Shown one piece after another: positions 9,893-21,500 of a stretch of 64,000 bases of DNA. The translations under genes were made by a program, and so were the position numbers. The notes below the pieces were generated by a model, which made no database searches, was not told where the DNA came from, and worked only from the letters and a program-made list of their open reading frames with translations. Position 1 is the first letter of the stretch, and every line of letters starts with the position of its first letter. The stretch lies in contig OX387611.1 of NCBI GenBank assembly GCA_947568835.1, positions 4,468,001-4,532,000 of the forward strand. Direction: 5' to 3'. The stretch comes from Protonemura montana. Lineage: Eukaryota; Arthropoda; Insecta; Plecoptera; Nemouridae.

Positions 9893-12800
9893 TTAGGAAT
9901 CTGTTTCTTGCTTTCTGCCGCAACATCGACGCACTAAAATGCAGGTGAGTAGCGCTGTCACGAACTGCAACAGATCGAAACAAAACATTGGTCTTGGGTT
10001 TTAACTGGAGGGAATCATCCATTTCTACTTAAAAATCCATCAAACCTTACACTTATCAAACTGGCATTTATTATTTGCACGTTATAACTATCCATATCAT
10101 TTAAGAACAAAAACCTGGACATAAAATATGTAACAAAAAAACACAATCTTTGAACTATTTTGTTTCTCACTGATATATTTATGTTACAAAAGTAAATTGT
10201 TTAGCTGTAAATTCTGGCGATTGGAGAATAAAACCCAAAAAACGATTCGTGCAAACCAAATTAATTTTTTATCTACAACATGTTTTTTATTATTGCTGTT
10301 TGTGCTTGTGATTGTGCTTGTGCTTGTGCTTGTGCTTGTGCTTGTGCTTGTGCTTGTGCTTGTGCTTGTGCTTGTGCTTGTGCTTCTGCTTGTGCTTGTG
10401 CTTGTGCTTGTGTAAGTAGACATGAGTCTTAAATCCATCATAAAGACTTAAGATGATTGGATTTTAAAAAATTTTCATCGCTTAATTGAAGTACTAAAAC
10501 TATAACCATGTTATCATTTGATCAGATATTTAGGCTTTTCTTTTGCTGTAGGCGCTAGTTTCTTGTTTAAAAATACTGAACAGTTGGGCCTTGAAGGAAC
10601 CATCCAACCGTTAAAGTAACTTGTGAATGGTAAACGATCGGTTTGAAACTAGAATTGAATATATTCTTGAGCAACTTACGACGACTAAGAAGTAGAAGCC
10701 TATGAAGCCAGCCATTATCCGTGTTTTTCCATGTAGAGAGGCGATGAGTATCTCCTTGCAGCCAGTTTTGTAAGCGCCCGCGATCGGGCACACTCCAGAC
10801 TTGTCCACATTCTCGCAGCAAGACTTCGGAAGTATGCCTTGAAATTCATGCGGACCATTGCTGCCGCAGCATGAAAACTGGAAATAATGTATGTTTCAGA
10901 AAAACACAAAACGATTTTTTATGTGTTGATCAGCTAATAAAACCGCAAAAGCTTGCAATGGGCAGCGTATTTTATTTACTTTTTACCGTAGAGCTTGTGT
11001 TTCAAGATCCACGCTTGTACATGCTTGCAAAGGTTGACCAACACCCTCAAAATTATTAACAAACCCGTAGTTGGGTTGAAGATATGCGGATTTCAATTTC
11101 GTCTCCTCAATAACCTATTTTTCTTGGTAATTTTCTTGCCAATAAAATCCGTTTTACACCATTTGTGTTATGTGACTGTTATTTTTATTTCAATATTGAT
11201 AATTTTTTAGCGCTTTCCGTGATGACCTTTGTATGAGCTGTTTGGTAGCATTGACACAAGCTTTATCAATATTCATTATTTATGCTAGACAGGATACATC
11301 GTTTGCCGTTTCATTGAAACATTTTGTCATTTTAGCGTCCTCTCCATCCTCTGCTTGCTGGTTTCAACTCCAGAAAACGCCAGAAAAACCAAAATACCAG
11401 CTAATAATATGTTGACGTCATTTGGGACTTACTGTCTCGTGCACCGTGTCAAAGAATTCGCTTTCTAGCAGCCCCCGATGACCACCAGTGAAAAATGAAC
11501 GAACTTTTTTTCCAACCTGTTGATCTAAATTTTCCAAATAATCTGGAGGTATAATTATTGGTGGTCTATTTAGAGAAGGTATTTGAAGCCCATTCCATAG
11601 TCCTGGAATTGATGGTTGCTGATAAGCGACGATATTGTAATCTTCCGTGAATTTCTTGTCCACTTGTTTTGAAAGCATTCGGTAAACAGTCAACCTGAAA
11701 ATAAGGACATTTTCAGCAAAAAACAGAATACGCTTGTAATAATAAAAAATGTCAGTTTATCTAGTTAGTTGTTTTTAGATGAAATCTTATTTTAATTGCA
11801 AACGCTTGCAATGCGCGGGGTATTATATTATTATGAACAAGATAACCGTCTCTAAATTTCATGCCCAAACGGGGAATCGAATCCCGATCTCCACCTGTCG
11901 CGGGTTTTGCTCTAAACCATTGAGCTATATAAACACTGGGTTATTGAGAGGATTTTAGTGTATTTGATGAGAATGACGGATCTTCAAGGAGTAGAACCAA
12001 GAGGCTGTGAATACTCACAGTCACTCTAATTCTAGTGACACTATATCATGTCACAACCTGTCAAACTCGAATAACTCCAATTTGACGTTAAATTTGTTGA
12101 TGTATTTAGATGAAATCTCATTTAAATTGCATTTGCACTAAAATTATCTCAAAATAAATAATCAAATAACTGTAATAATAATAACATAATAATGTGATAT
12201 AACATAATTTAATATAATAATTATTTAATTAATTGAAAATTAAATACACTAAAATTGTCTCAAAAATTCATTGTCCAATTAGCTCAAGGGGTTAGAGCAA
12301 CACACGCGACAGGTGAAGTTCGGGGATCGAGTCCCCGTTCTGGCATAAACTTTTCCTAATAATAAAAGTAAGTTGTTTATTTTAGTTGCGTTTTACATTC
12401 CAGGTAAAATGTAAGTAACTGCACGTAAGTTCTAGTTTGTTTTCGGCACTTTGGATGAAAGTTAGAACTACAACTTCACTGGCCATGGGTGACCATCATA
12501 CACATGACCAGTTCTGTTCGGGAGAGAGATTGGAGGGATGAAAGTTAAGCAACACTGCGCTGGGTCAGATATTGGATGGGTGACCATCATACACATGACC
12601 AGTTCTGTTCGGGAGAGAGATTGACGGGATGAAAGTTAAGCAACACTGCGCTGGGTCAGGTATTGGATGGGTGACCATCATACACATGACCAGTTCTGTT
12701 CGGGAGAGAGGTTGGAGGGATGAAAGTTAAGCAGCACTGCGCTGAGTCAGGTATTGGATGGATGACCATCATACACATGACCAGTTCTGTTTGGTAGAGA

Positions 12801-14527
12801 GGTTTGAGGGATGAAAGTTAAGCAACACTGCGCTGGGTAAGGTATTGGATGGGTGACCGTCATACACATGACCAGTTCTATTCGGGAGAGATGTTGAAGG
12901 GATGAAAGTTAAGCAGCACTGCGCTGAGTCAGGTATTGGATGGGTGACCGTCATACACATGACCAGTTCTATTCGGGAGAGATGTTGAAGGGATGAAAGT
13001 TAAGCAGCACTGCGCTGAGTCAGGTATTGGATGGATGACCATCATACACATGACCAGTTCTGTTCGGGAGAGAGGTTGGAGGGATGAAAGTTAGTACAGC
13101 AACTTCACTCGCCTTGCTTATCAACCTCTCGACAGCATGGATTTGTGGAGGAATCCTGCTGTTCGAGTTTTGCCGTCCTTCGGAAGGGACGTTAAGCCGA
13201 AGAGCCCTCTTGGTCTTCAACAAAAGTAGGCTACGTGCTGGCACCGGGTTTCCTCTCCTTCTTTCTAGGCTAGGTTTGGTCATTATCATCCACTCATTCA
13301 CCGACGCCATACGACCAGTGCCGCAGGGCCAAATGTCAAAACAATTTGTCGTTAAACACCACAAATCAATCAATCAATTTGTTACACTGTCCCAGCCGTG
13401 TCATCTTGCTTGTGTGAGTGCCGTATGCATTACCGCTCTTCTTGAGTGAAAAAAGTCATAATTAAACTAAGGTTTTGTCTGGGAACGTGATTGGTTGTTG
13501 TAAAGATTTTGTTGCAATATTTTGAAATTTTCCGAAAATGTCTGCATTTTATTTCATTGCGCTCAACAGACCGAATTATGGTTAAAAACTCAGTTAATCT
13601 TTAGTTTAAAATTTAGAAAATACTTGAGAATTTCAGTTTTCTAAATATGCTTATTTCAAAGTGTGAAACGATCATGACAGAACTGGCTTTGTCTTATGAT
13701 ATGGTAAAATTAGAAAATAATGTCCATTGTTTTTAATGGAGCATATTTATGCATGTTAATTAATAGGTTATTATGCAAAATTCGGCAATTTCACACAACG
13801 CTTTTTTGATAAGGAATTAAAAAGTTTTTTTTTTTTTATATTTTGGCTACGATGATTTGATCATAGCTTAACTTGGCAATGTTTTAAGTTTTAAAATATA
13901 GTGTGTCGCAATGAAAATTCCAAAAATTAAACTTGATTTTTTTTAAATGAAGATGGGTGACTTACTCATCGTTATTACCCCTGTAAGACAGCACGATTGA
14001 GAAAATAAACGCGACGCCCACAAGAAAGAGTAGAATCCATAAGTAGATCAAGAACTGAAAAACATTACTGAAATTAGTTCACAACGCAACATTTTAAATA
14101 AACATCCACAAATTATGGACTGCTATACTTTTTTTCTCTGAGGTATTAAATCACTTACGTAGCATCGTAGACATGTAGCTTTCTTATAGATCAATGACAC
14201 GGCTAAAACTGAACCAACTAACAATTCTACTCCAAGGATGATCATTAAAGATCCCATGATTGTGAATAACGTGATGTCATCAAATGATACGTTGTAAGGT
14301 TTGTTGATACATGCGTAAACAATGCCTGCTATGAGGAATGAGATTCCACCCACACCAATCAGTATCTGTCACAGAACGAACACATTTTGTTAGTGAAGTT
14401 AAAACAAAGACTTTGTCAGAAATTTAGAAGTGGTAATATCATTTTGGTATTTGCTTACCGCAAGAATTAAAATTATTGAGGCCAGAATATTTTTCGACAT
14501 CCAGTTACAGATGTCTGCCACAGCCAT
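9893..14527 (-). CDS. Tetraspanin, paralogue 1 (six exons, 298 aa)
   Basis: Four-pass membrane protein of the tetraspanin family, which organise membrane microdomains with partner receptors. Exons (minus strand): 14459-14527, 14159-14365, 13966-14054, 11433-11694, 10680-10877, 9893-9964, all with AG/GT borders and consistent phases. It starts MAVADICNWMSKNILAS; membrane span 1 ends GGISFLIAGIVYA; span 2 includes GSLMIILGVELLVGSVLAV; span 3 is in exon 3 (YLWILLFLVGVAFIFSIVL). Exons 4-5 form the large outer loop with the family Cys pattern CCG, PKSCC, a single Cys (GVC) and GC, six Cys in all. Span 4 crosses the exon 5/6 junction (FIGFYFLVV-FVTALLTCILV), followed by tail RRCCGRKQETDS with Cys suitable for palmitoylation. 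Intron 3 carries tRNA-like and 5S-like repeats. The next gene upstream is its tandem paralogue with the same structure. Exact ligand or function cannot be inferred. Confidence 0.88.
10301..10413 (+). repeat. (GTGCTT)n hexamer microsatellite
   Basis: About 19 copies of GTGCTT with single-base variants (GTGATT, CTGCTT). It lies in intron 5 of the first tetraspanin gene. Because the unit is two codons, both strands show artificial open frames (VLVLV / STSTS). Confidence 0.95.
11780..12000 (-). mobile_element. tRNA-like SINE copy (intron 3 of tetraspanin 1)
   Basis: The core (11862-11930, minus strand) has a D-arm-like AGCTCAATGG...AGAGCA, an anticodon-arm-like CACC/GGTG stem, and a T-arm CGGG-ATTCGAT-CCCG with a B-box sequence. 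The acceptor stem does not pair, so this is not a working tRNA. About 110 bases 5' of the core (GTGACTGTGAGTATTCACAG; TCATCAAATACACTAAAAT) are shared with the copy near 27030-27206. The 3' side ends in ATTGCAAGCGTTTGCAATT-type sequence found at several other places. Confidence 0.7.
12225..12346 (+). mobile_element. tRNA-like SINE copy, second in the same intron
   Basis: It contains TACACTAAAATTGTCTCAAAA, then a tRNA-like core at about 12274-12346 with TTAGCTCAAGG and a T-arm CGGGGATCGAGTCCCCG. It lies in the opposite orientation to the copy at 11780-12000. A fragment of the family tail (GATGAAATCTCATTTAAATT) sits between them near 12110-12130. Confidence 0.65.
12453..13378 (+). mobile_element. 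5S-like tandem SINE, about 6.5 cassettes plus full tail
   Basis: 91-bp cassettes (GTTAAGCAACACTGCGCTGG ... GGATGGGTGACC ... GTTCGGGAGAGAGG) are followed by the family tail from 13090: GCCTTGCTTATCAACCTC, CCGTCCTTCGGAAGGGACG, GGCTACGTGCTGGCACCGG, then CGTTAAACACCACAAATCAA. It ends in ATCA/AATC repeats at 13378. The 5S-like head is absent. Instead 12453-12488 is the start of a tail (GATGAAAGTTAG...CTTCACT) joined to the middle of a cassette, showing a rearranged 5' end. It lies in intron 3 of the first tetraspanin gene, antisense to it. Confidence 0.85.
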
Positions 14528-14858
14528 GACGTTTACTGTCGTTGATGAATATGCAGTTAAAGAGTAAACTGTTGGTCTGGTTTATTTAATTTAGACACAG
14601 TTATCGGTTATAGCTCTACAAACTTTCAGAATAAGTTGTGGTTTTGGTAGTGCTAACTTACTAAAATGTATTCCAAAACATTTATTTAAAAAGTGCTCAT
14701 AACATTTGGCATGAACTGTCGACCGTCAATTCAATGTGACAACTTCGCACTCGTTTGTCAATAAAGAGTTTCCAACAAGGCTGTTAGCTATCACTCCTTT
14801 CTTGATCATTAAGAGTTTGGCTCCGTTTTTCAGAACCAAAGTCACTTAAACGTTTTAA
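14528..14858 (-). promoter_or_regulatory. Conserved upstream block of tetraspanin 1
   Basis: The ~330 bases 5' of the start codon are highly similar to 22462-22788 in front of the second tetraspanin. Shared stretches include GTTGATGAATATGCAGTTA, AACTGTTGGTCTGGTTTATT, ATCGGTTATAGCTCTACAAA and AAGAGTTTGGCTCCGTTTTT. This is the probable 5' UTR and promoter, kept alike by recent duplication or gene conversion. I cannot point to a definite TATA box. Confidence 0.6.
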
Positions 14859-15185
14859 TAAATTTAAAATATGTTTGCTTCAAATTTGATCATTACAATT
14901 CGGGACCGTAAATTTGATTTCAAAAATATTAAAATTTTTAACTTGCAAAATGGAAAAAATTCACGATGCCGTCGATCACTTAGCTCGTCGATAAAAAAAA
15001 ATTTGTTAATGGTAAACACACTACCTACTTTTGTGTTAACTTACAAAATAAAAAATTTAATTATGATTCAAAAGTTGAGCTCAAATTTCCCAAACAATTT
15101 TATTTTATAGAATATACCAAATAAAAATATAATTTATCGGAAAATTATCGAAAAATATCGGAAAATTATCGGAAAATTGATATAC

Positions 15186-15302
15186 CTAACTCTTGAAGAA
15201 GTAACTAGTACATGTTGCGAAACGTCGGGAAATTTAGTTCTTCACTGAGCATTCAAAACCCATTTCAAATAGTTTTTGTTAAACAAAAATATATTATAGA
15301 AT
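15186..15302 (-). mobile_element. Hairpin/MITE-family fragment
   Basis: It contains CTTGAAGAAGTAACTAGTAC, GCGAAACGTCGGGAAATTTA, CACTGAGCATTCAAAACCC and AAATAGTTTTTGTTAAAC. These match, in reverse orientation, the family seen near 28868-29030 and 32648-32822. Confidence 0.65.
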
Positions 15303-15311
15303 ATTTTATAC

Positions 15312-15542
15312 CAAATTTATTTTCCCAAATAAAAATTTGCTTGCACACAAAGTCTTTATTTATTAAACAACAATGTCATAGGCAATTGAAAACCTGTTTT
15401 AGGGTAAAAAAATATATTCACTTAGTTTTTTTAAACTCCCTAAAATTTATCATAAACCTGTGCGTACAAAAATTTTAAGACATCTAGTAAAACTGTGGAC
15501 TTGTATAGAAAGCGAAGAAAACAAGTAATTTAGTTGATATAT
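15312..15542 (-). other. Conserved 3' flank (UTR-like block) of tetraspanin 2
   Basis: Directly downstream of the tetraspanin 2 stop codon on the minus strand. It shares order and spacing of several blocks with 6985-7235. The farther part contains AATAAA on the minus strand near 15354-15359, which could serve as a poly(A) signal. Confidence 0.5.
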
Positions 15543-18500
15543 TCAAAAAGACCGATCTTGGGACCTCACCGACCTTTTTTGGACTCTGCACTGGCCACAG
15601 CAACATGAACACACTAGAACGCAAGTGCACACCGCGGCCACGAACTGCAATAGAACAACACCAAACGTTGGTCATAAGGACTTTGCCTGGAGGGAATTAT
15701 TCCTTAAATATTAAACCCGTCTTGGTGTAATGGGGGCCGTTTAGTTTATAACATAGGTTCTTCTCGTTGTTACAGGATAGCACCAGTGATTTTATTGCAT
15801 TGCATTGCATTGCAAGCGTTTGCAATTTAAATGAGATTTCAAATAAAATTGCACCTTATTGGTCACTCCTAAATGTCGATTGGATCTGAGTGGAACGTTG
15901 CAAACAAGAGTGTTTTATTTTTGCAGCAGTTTAATTGTCTACTACCCACGATTGTCATAAATTGAGCGCAATTATAGCGCACAACGATCTGAAAATAATT
16001 ACATCGTTACGACTGGACACAATAAACACATTTTACCTACCTCACAATACTAGCATTTATCAAAGTTAAATTAAAATTTTCTAACTTTTTTGTGCTGATG
16101 TCGACCAATCTTTACAAACATGACCGCTGCACAGATGATTTTGGCTGATTGATTTGTTTAATTACTCAGTATTAGATTATGTGCCCGTACTCAAAAAAAA
16201 AAAACTGCGACGTGACTGCTACTTCCTTGCATTACATGGCGAGTAAAATAAAACATAGCATTTTGCGGCAATCTTAGCAATCTTACTGTAGGCAATTCAA
16301 TTTTGTGACAGTTGACACATAATTTGCTAGTATAATATAACCTCAGATAGACTCTACTGAAAACACATGGCGAGACCTGAACTAGACCTATTTTGCTGAG
16401 TGCCTAATGCGAAACTCGAGGTAGTGTATGACCGTTAAATTCGCTTTGTCGCTGTGCTCGTACTCGCTCGTCGTTTGCTTTGCCAACTGCGAGTAGACCT
16501 AAACACCTAATGAGACCTCGTTTCACAACTCTTGTACCCTCTGGTTGAAGTGGTAGTTTAAACTAGCAACGTTCAATTCAGACATTTTGAGGCGAGAAGC
16601 TCGACTGGTGTTGGAAAATATTCTAATATTTGGCGTAATAACCCTGTAATTGATGTAGTATGTGACCGATATGCTCTTTTATTACTGTTTTGAAGTCGTA
16701 ACAGGGACATTAAAGATGATGGTTTTTAGACTCAAGTCTACTTAATTTATCCTTAGCACAAGTTTTTAGAAAAACTATTTGAATTGGGTTTTGAATGCTA
16801 AGTAAAGGGCTACTAAATTATTAGGGAAATTTAGTAGCCCTTTACTTAGCATTCAAAACCCAGTTCAAATAGTTTTTCTAAGGAACATTAAAGAGTTTTT
16901 TTTTTTTCAAAGGAACAGTTCGCCAAACCAACCCTATTATTGTAAACAATTAGATTGGAACTAGTAAAGCAACGTACGACGACCAAGGAGGCGACAGTCA
17001 TCAAGTTGGTCACCAGCAAACCGGTGCGTTGCAGAGAGTTGGCCACAGTGACCTTGCACCCGGTCGGGTAAGCGAGGTTCGGTAGGCATGTTCCTGTCTT
17101 GCTCAGAATATTGCAGCAAGACTTCGGAAGCTCGGCGAAAGATTGAAAGTCTCTTGGACCATCGCTGCCGCAGCATGACAGCTAGAAATAATTTTTGTTT
17201 AAGGAAAAAAAACTGTTTTCTATTTTTTAATTTTTATTGAACTTTTAAATGCTTGCAACGGATAGAGTTTTTTTATCTTTTTTTCTTTAAAAATAGATAG
17301 AATAAAAAAACGGGAGCAATTATCAATTTCCTCCCTATTTTTTTATTTAAAATTTTTAAAATTAATGAAGTAATTTTAAATTATTTGGCTAACTGAAAAT
17401 ACTTTTATTTATCCCTATCTATTCTTCTTCAATCATCAATTCTTCAATCCCTATCAATTCTAAACAATATTACCAACTATCACATTATTATTTATACTCT
17501 ATATTGTAGAATTCAACTTAGGACAAAAAGATTTTTTTTTCATAAAAAGAAAGGTATGCAGAAATGAGATGAAAATATATATATATAAAATGCTTGCGTC
17601 TGAGTTCTGACTAGAGTTTGAATAGTCTGACCAGTCCACATAAAGTTACCGCTTCTACGAAATGATTCTTCGATGATATTTTGGGATGACAAAATAATCA
17701 GCCGACCAACAAAGCAAAACAGTTCAAAATTCACATAATTAAGTCGGAAATGAGCTCATAACAAATGAGCTTAAAAATTTCGATACCACTAAAATCTGAT
17801 GTAATTCGCATAAGTTTGGTGAAAGAGTATGAAACTTGAAGACGATTATAAAAAATACGAAAATGTTCGTCAATGTTACAAATCATTTGAAAAATGTTTC
17901 TGAAAAGCGTTTGGGGTCTAAGTTGAGAACACAAAAAATTTGTTCTGCAAATTTCGTTCACGTCAGAGCTTTTGGCTGCTCGAACTAGAAACGAAATAAA
18001 AAATAAAACGGAACAATCATCCAAGTTATTTTTTTTTTCTGGGGTAAGTAAAATTGAAGAAATCGCCTCACTCGCTACGCTCATCAATAAATTGCGAGAA
18101 AACTTCATTTTTCCCCAAAATTTCTTGATTTACATTTAAAATTTTAAAACATTAAAAATATTAAAAACCGATTTTTTAAAATCGATTGCACGCTATTCAC
18201 TTTGTGTAACTGTAATTTTGATTTCAGTCTTAACCTTGCTTAGCGCACATGTTGGTCAATGCAGTTATGATTCAACCCGCTTTACTTTCTGATAGCATGG
18301 ACACGTTATCCTTGAATATTATTTGCATGAAATTCATAACTAACTTGTGTGTGGAGCGTGTTGAAGAATTCGCTGACCGGCAGCTTGTGAGGACCAACAT
18401 CGGTCACTGGCGTAACCCCGTCGACTTCCTCAGTCATTTCTTCCAAGTCTTTATTATCTAGCTCCGATGATTCTTCAGCCAACTTTGCCACATTAGATTT

Positions 18501-21500
18501 GTTGATACCGTAATCAGTACTGAATTTTGAGTCCATATCTTTTGATAAAAACGAGCTGAAAATGGGACATTAATTTTGTGACTGATAAACTTTGGCATAA
18601 AAATAAAGATGCTAGTAATAATATTAAATGGTTGTCGATGGATTTAGTAGTTTATTTCAACGGTGTTTAACGTTGCAGGTAAAGTGGTCGCTTTTGTGAG
18701 AATTTTTTTGCGATATATTTGTGTGAGTACCTCTTGCAATTACATGTTTAATAATAATAATAATGTCTTTATTCCGTGAACAAAATTGTAAATTTTAATA
18801 GAATGCGTCATAAAATTAAAAAATTAAAAAACATTTACATTAAAACATTTAAAACATTCATCATATCAGGAGTTAATCAATACTAAGAAATTTCAGAATT
18901 AAAATTAGAAGAATTAAGAAACAGAATAGAACTAAAAAGATAAACGTATATGCATAAATTATTTTGGGGGTGAAACGCGTGTAAGGATATAGGATGTAGG
19001 TTGCAGGAGCCAAAGCTTAGAGGGTAAAATAGGCATAAATTTAAACTAATAGGAAAACAATGAGTAAAAAAAGCGATTGGGATTGTAGAGAGAGGTGTTG
19101 AAAAGTGGAATGGAATCAGTGGTAAGGACAAAAAAGAAAAAAAATTGTAAAAAGTTTTAGGGAATGCATAAAGAAGGGAATGTGAATTGAAAAATGGAAG
19201 TGTCTAAAAATGGTCGATTATTTCACCTGGACACAGAGTCTTCACCTTAAAGCAAGAAAAAGTGGTCCAAATTTCACAGTGTATTTTTTTGCCTGTACCG
19301 AAATCAATGAGATCAATTCTTATCTATCAGATCACTCTTATCACTCAATACACTCAAAACAGCTGCGAGTGCATTTCTAGTATCTTGAAATGTTCAGACA
19401 ACTACTGGTATTGAATGTGATTTTTTTTAGATCATAGCAGTAAATTAAGTCGATTATTAGATTTTAAATAAATGTATACTTCATTACCGAAACCAAATCT
19501 AGAAACTACTGACTTATTATGATTCCTTTAAATATACTTGTTTTTAAGCCGATTCATGTGTCTCCCCACTCCGCTGTTAGGAGGATCTACTGACAGCACG
19601 TCTGAGCGATTCATGGGTCTCCCCACTATGCTGTTAGGAGTATCTACTGACAGCGCGTCTGAGTGATTCATGGGTCTCCCCACTCCACTGTTAGGAGGAT
19701 CTACTGACAGCACGTCTGAGCGATTCATGGGTCTCCCCACTCCGCTGCTAGGAGGATCTACTGACAGCACGTCTGAGCGATTCATGGGTCTCCCCACTAT
19801 GCTGTTAGGAGTATCTACTGACAGCGCGTCTGAGTGATTCATGGGTCTCCCCACTCCACTGTTAGGAGGATCTACTGACAGCGCGTCTGAGTGATTCATG
19901 GGTCTCCCCACTATGCTGTTAGGAGGATCTACTGACAACGCGTCTGAGCGATTCATGAGTCTCCCCACTCCGCTGCTAGGAGGATCTACTGACAGCGCGT
20001 CTGAGTGATTCATGGGTCTCCCCACTCCGCTGTTAGGAGGATCTACTGACAGCGCGTCTGAGCGATTCATGGGTCTCCCCACTCCGCTGTTAGGAGGATC
20101 TACTGACAGCGCGTCTGAGCGATTCATGAGTCTCCCCACTCTGCTGTTAGGAGGATCTACTGACAGCGCGTCTGAGTGATTCATGGGTCTCCCCACTCTG
20201 CTGTTAGGAGGATCTACTGACAGCGCGTCTGAGTGATTGATGGGTCTCCCCACTCCGCTGTTAGGAGGATCTACTGACATCGCGTCTGAGTGATTCATGG
20301 GTCTCCCCACTCCACTTTTAGGAGGATCTACTGACAGCGCGTCTGAGCGATTCATGGGTCTCCCCACTATGCTGTTAGGAGGATCTACTGACAGCACGTC
20401 TGAGCGATTCATGGGTCTCCACACTCCGCTGTTAGGAGGATCTACTGACAGCGCGTCTGAGTGATTCATGGGTCTCCCCACTCTGCTGTTAGGAGGATCT
20501 ACTGACAGCGTGTCTGAGTGATTGATGGGTCTCCCCACTCCGCTGTTAGGAGGATCTACTGACATCGCGTCTGAGTGATTCATGGGTCTCCCCACTCCAC
20601 TGTTAGGAGGATCTACTGAGTACTGACAGCGCGTCTGAGCGATTCATGGGTCTCCCCACTATGCTGTTAGGAGGATCTACTGACAGCACGTCTGAGCGAT
20701 TCATGGGTCTCCACACTCCGCTGTTAGGAGGATCTACTGACAGCGCGTCTGAGTGATTCATGGGTCTCCCCACTCCGCTGTTAGGAGGATCTACTGACAG
20801 CGCGTCTGAGTGATTCATGGGTCTCCCCACTCTGCTGTTAGGAGGATCTACTGACAGCGCGTCTGAGTGATTCATGGGTCTCCCCACTCCACTGTTAGGA
20901 GGATCTACTGACAGCGCGTCTGAGCGATTCATGGGTTTCATTGACACTATTTGTCTGATCGAGATACGACTAAAATTTCTGAAATATTTATGCTTAAGGG
21001 TATATAATAACAAATTGAATACTGGAAACTAGAAATCAGCGCTTTTCAAATTTCGATTAATGCAGTTTTTCTTCTGCTGATTATTCAAGCTAAATTCAAA
21101 TTTAGATCTGATCAGGATCAGCCGTTATCGTATGACATGACTTGATTTGGTTTTAAAACCTCACAGACAAAACAAACACAAATGTAGGAAGCATGATGAA
21201 GGGTAAAAATATCAAACCAACGTTTTAAAAGTCATTTCAGCCCATTTCCAAAATTAATTTAGGATTTTAAAAGTGAAGAGGATTGACTTACATTAAGTTG
21301 GGACGCGTAAACACTACATAGCCCGACGAAGAGAGTGAATTGAGCACAAAGAAGAGAAACCACAGATAAAACAACAGCTGAAAGAAAGTAACTGAAATCA
21401 ATTCACCCCGAATATATTAAAGGGGCATTTACCCTTCAAAATTAATTTTCACTATAGATTTGTTACTGTCGTATGAATTGAAATTGACCTATTTTAAACA

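Noticed and set aside
15310..15690. Dispersed transposon shared with 6985-7330
   Set aside because: First taken for a mobile repeat; the shared part proved to be the terminal exon and 3' flank of duplicated tetraspanin genes.
15869..15988. Alternative last exon of tetraspanin 2 (reads IVVRYNCAQFMTIVGS after an acceptor)
   Set aside because: The frame fits, but the exon at 15543-15644 has counterparts at 9893-9964 and 7236-7283, completes the fourth membrane span and carries the expected Cys tail.
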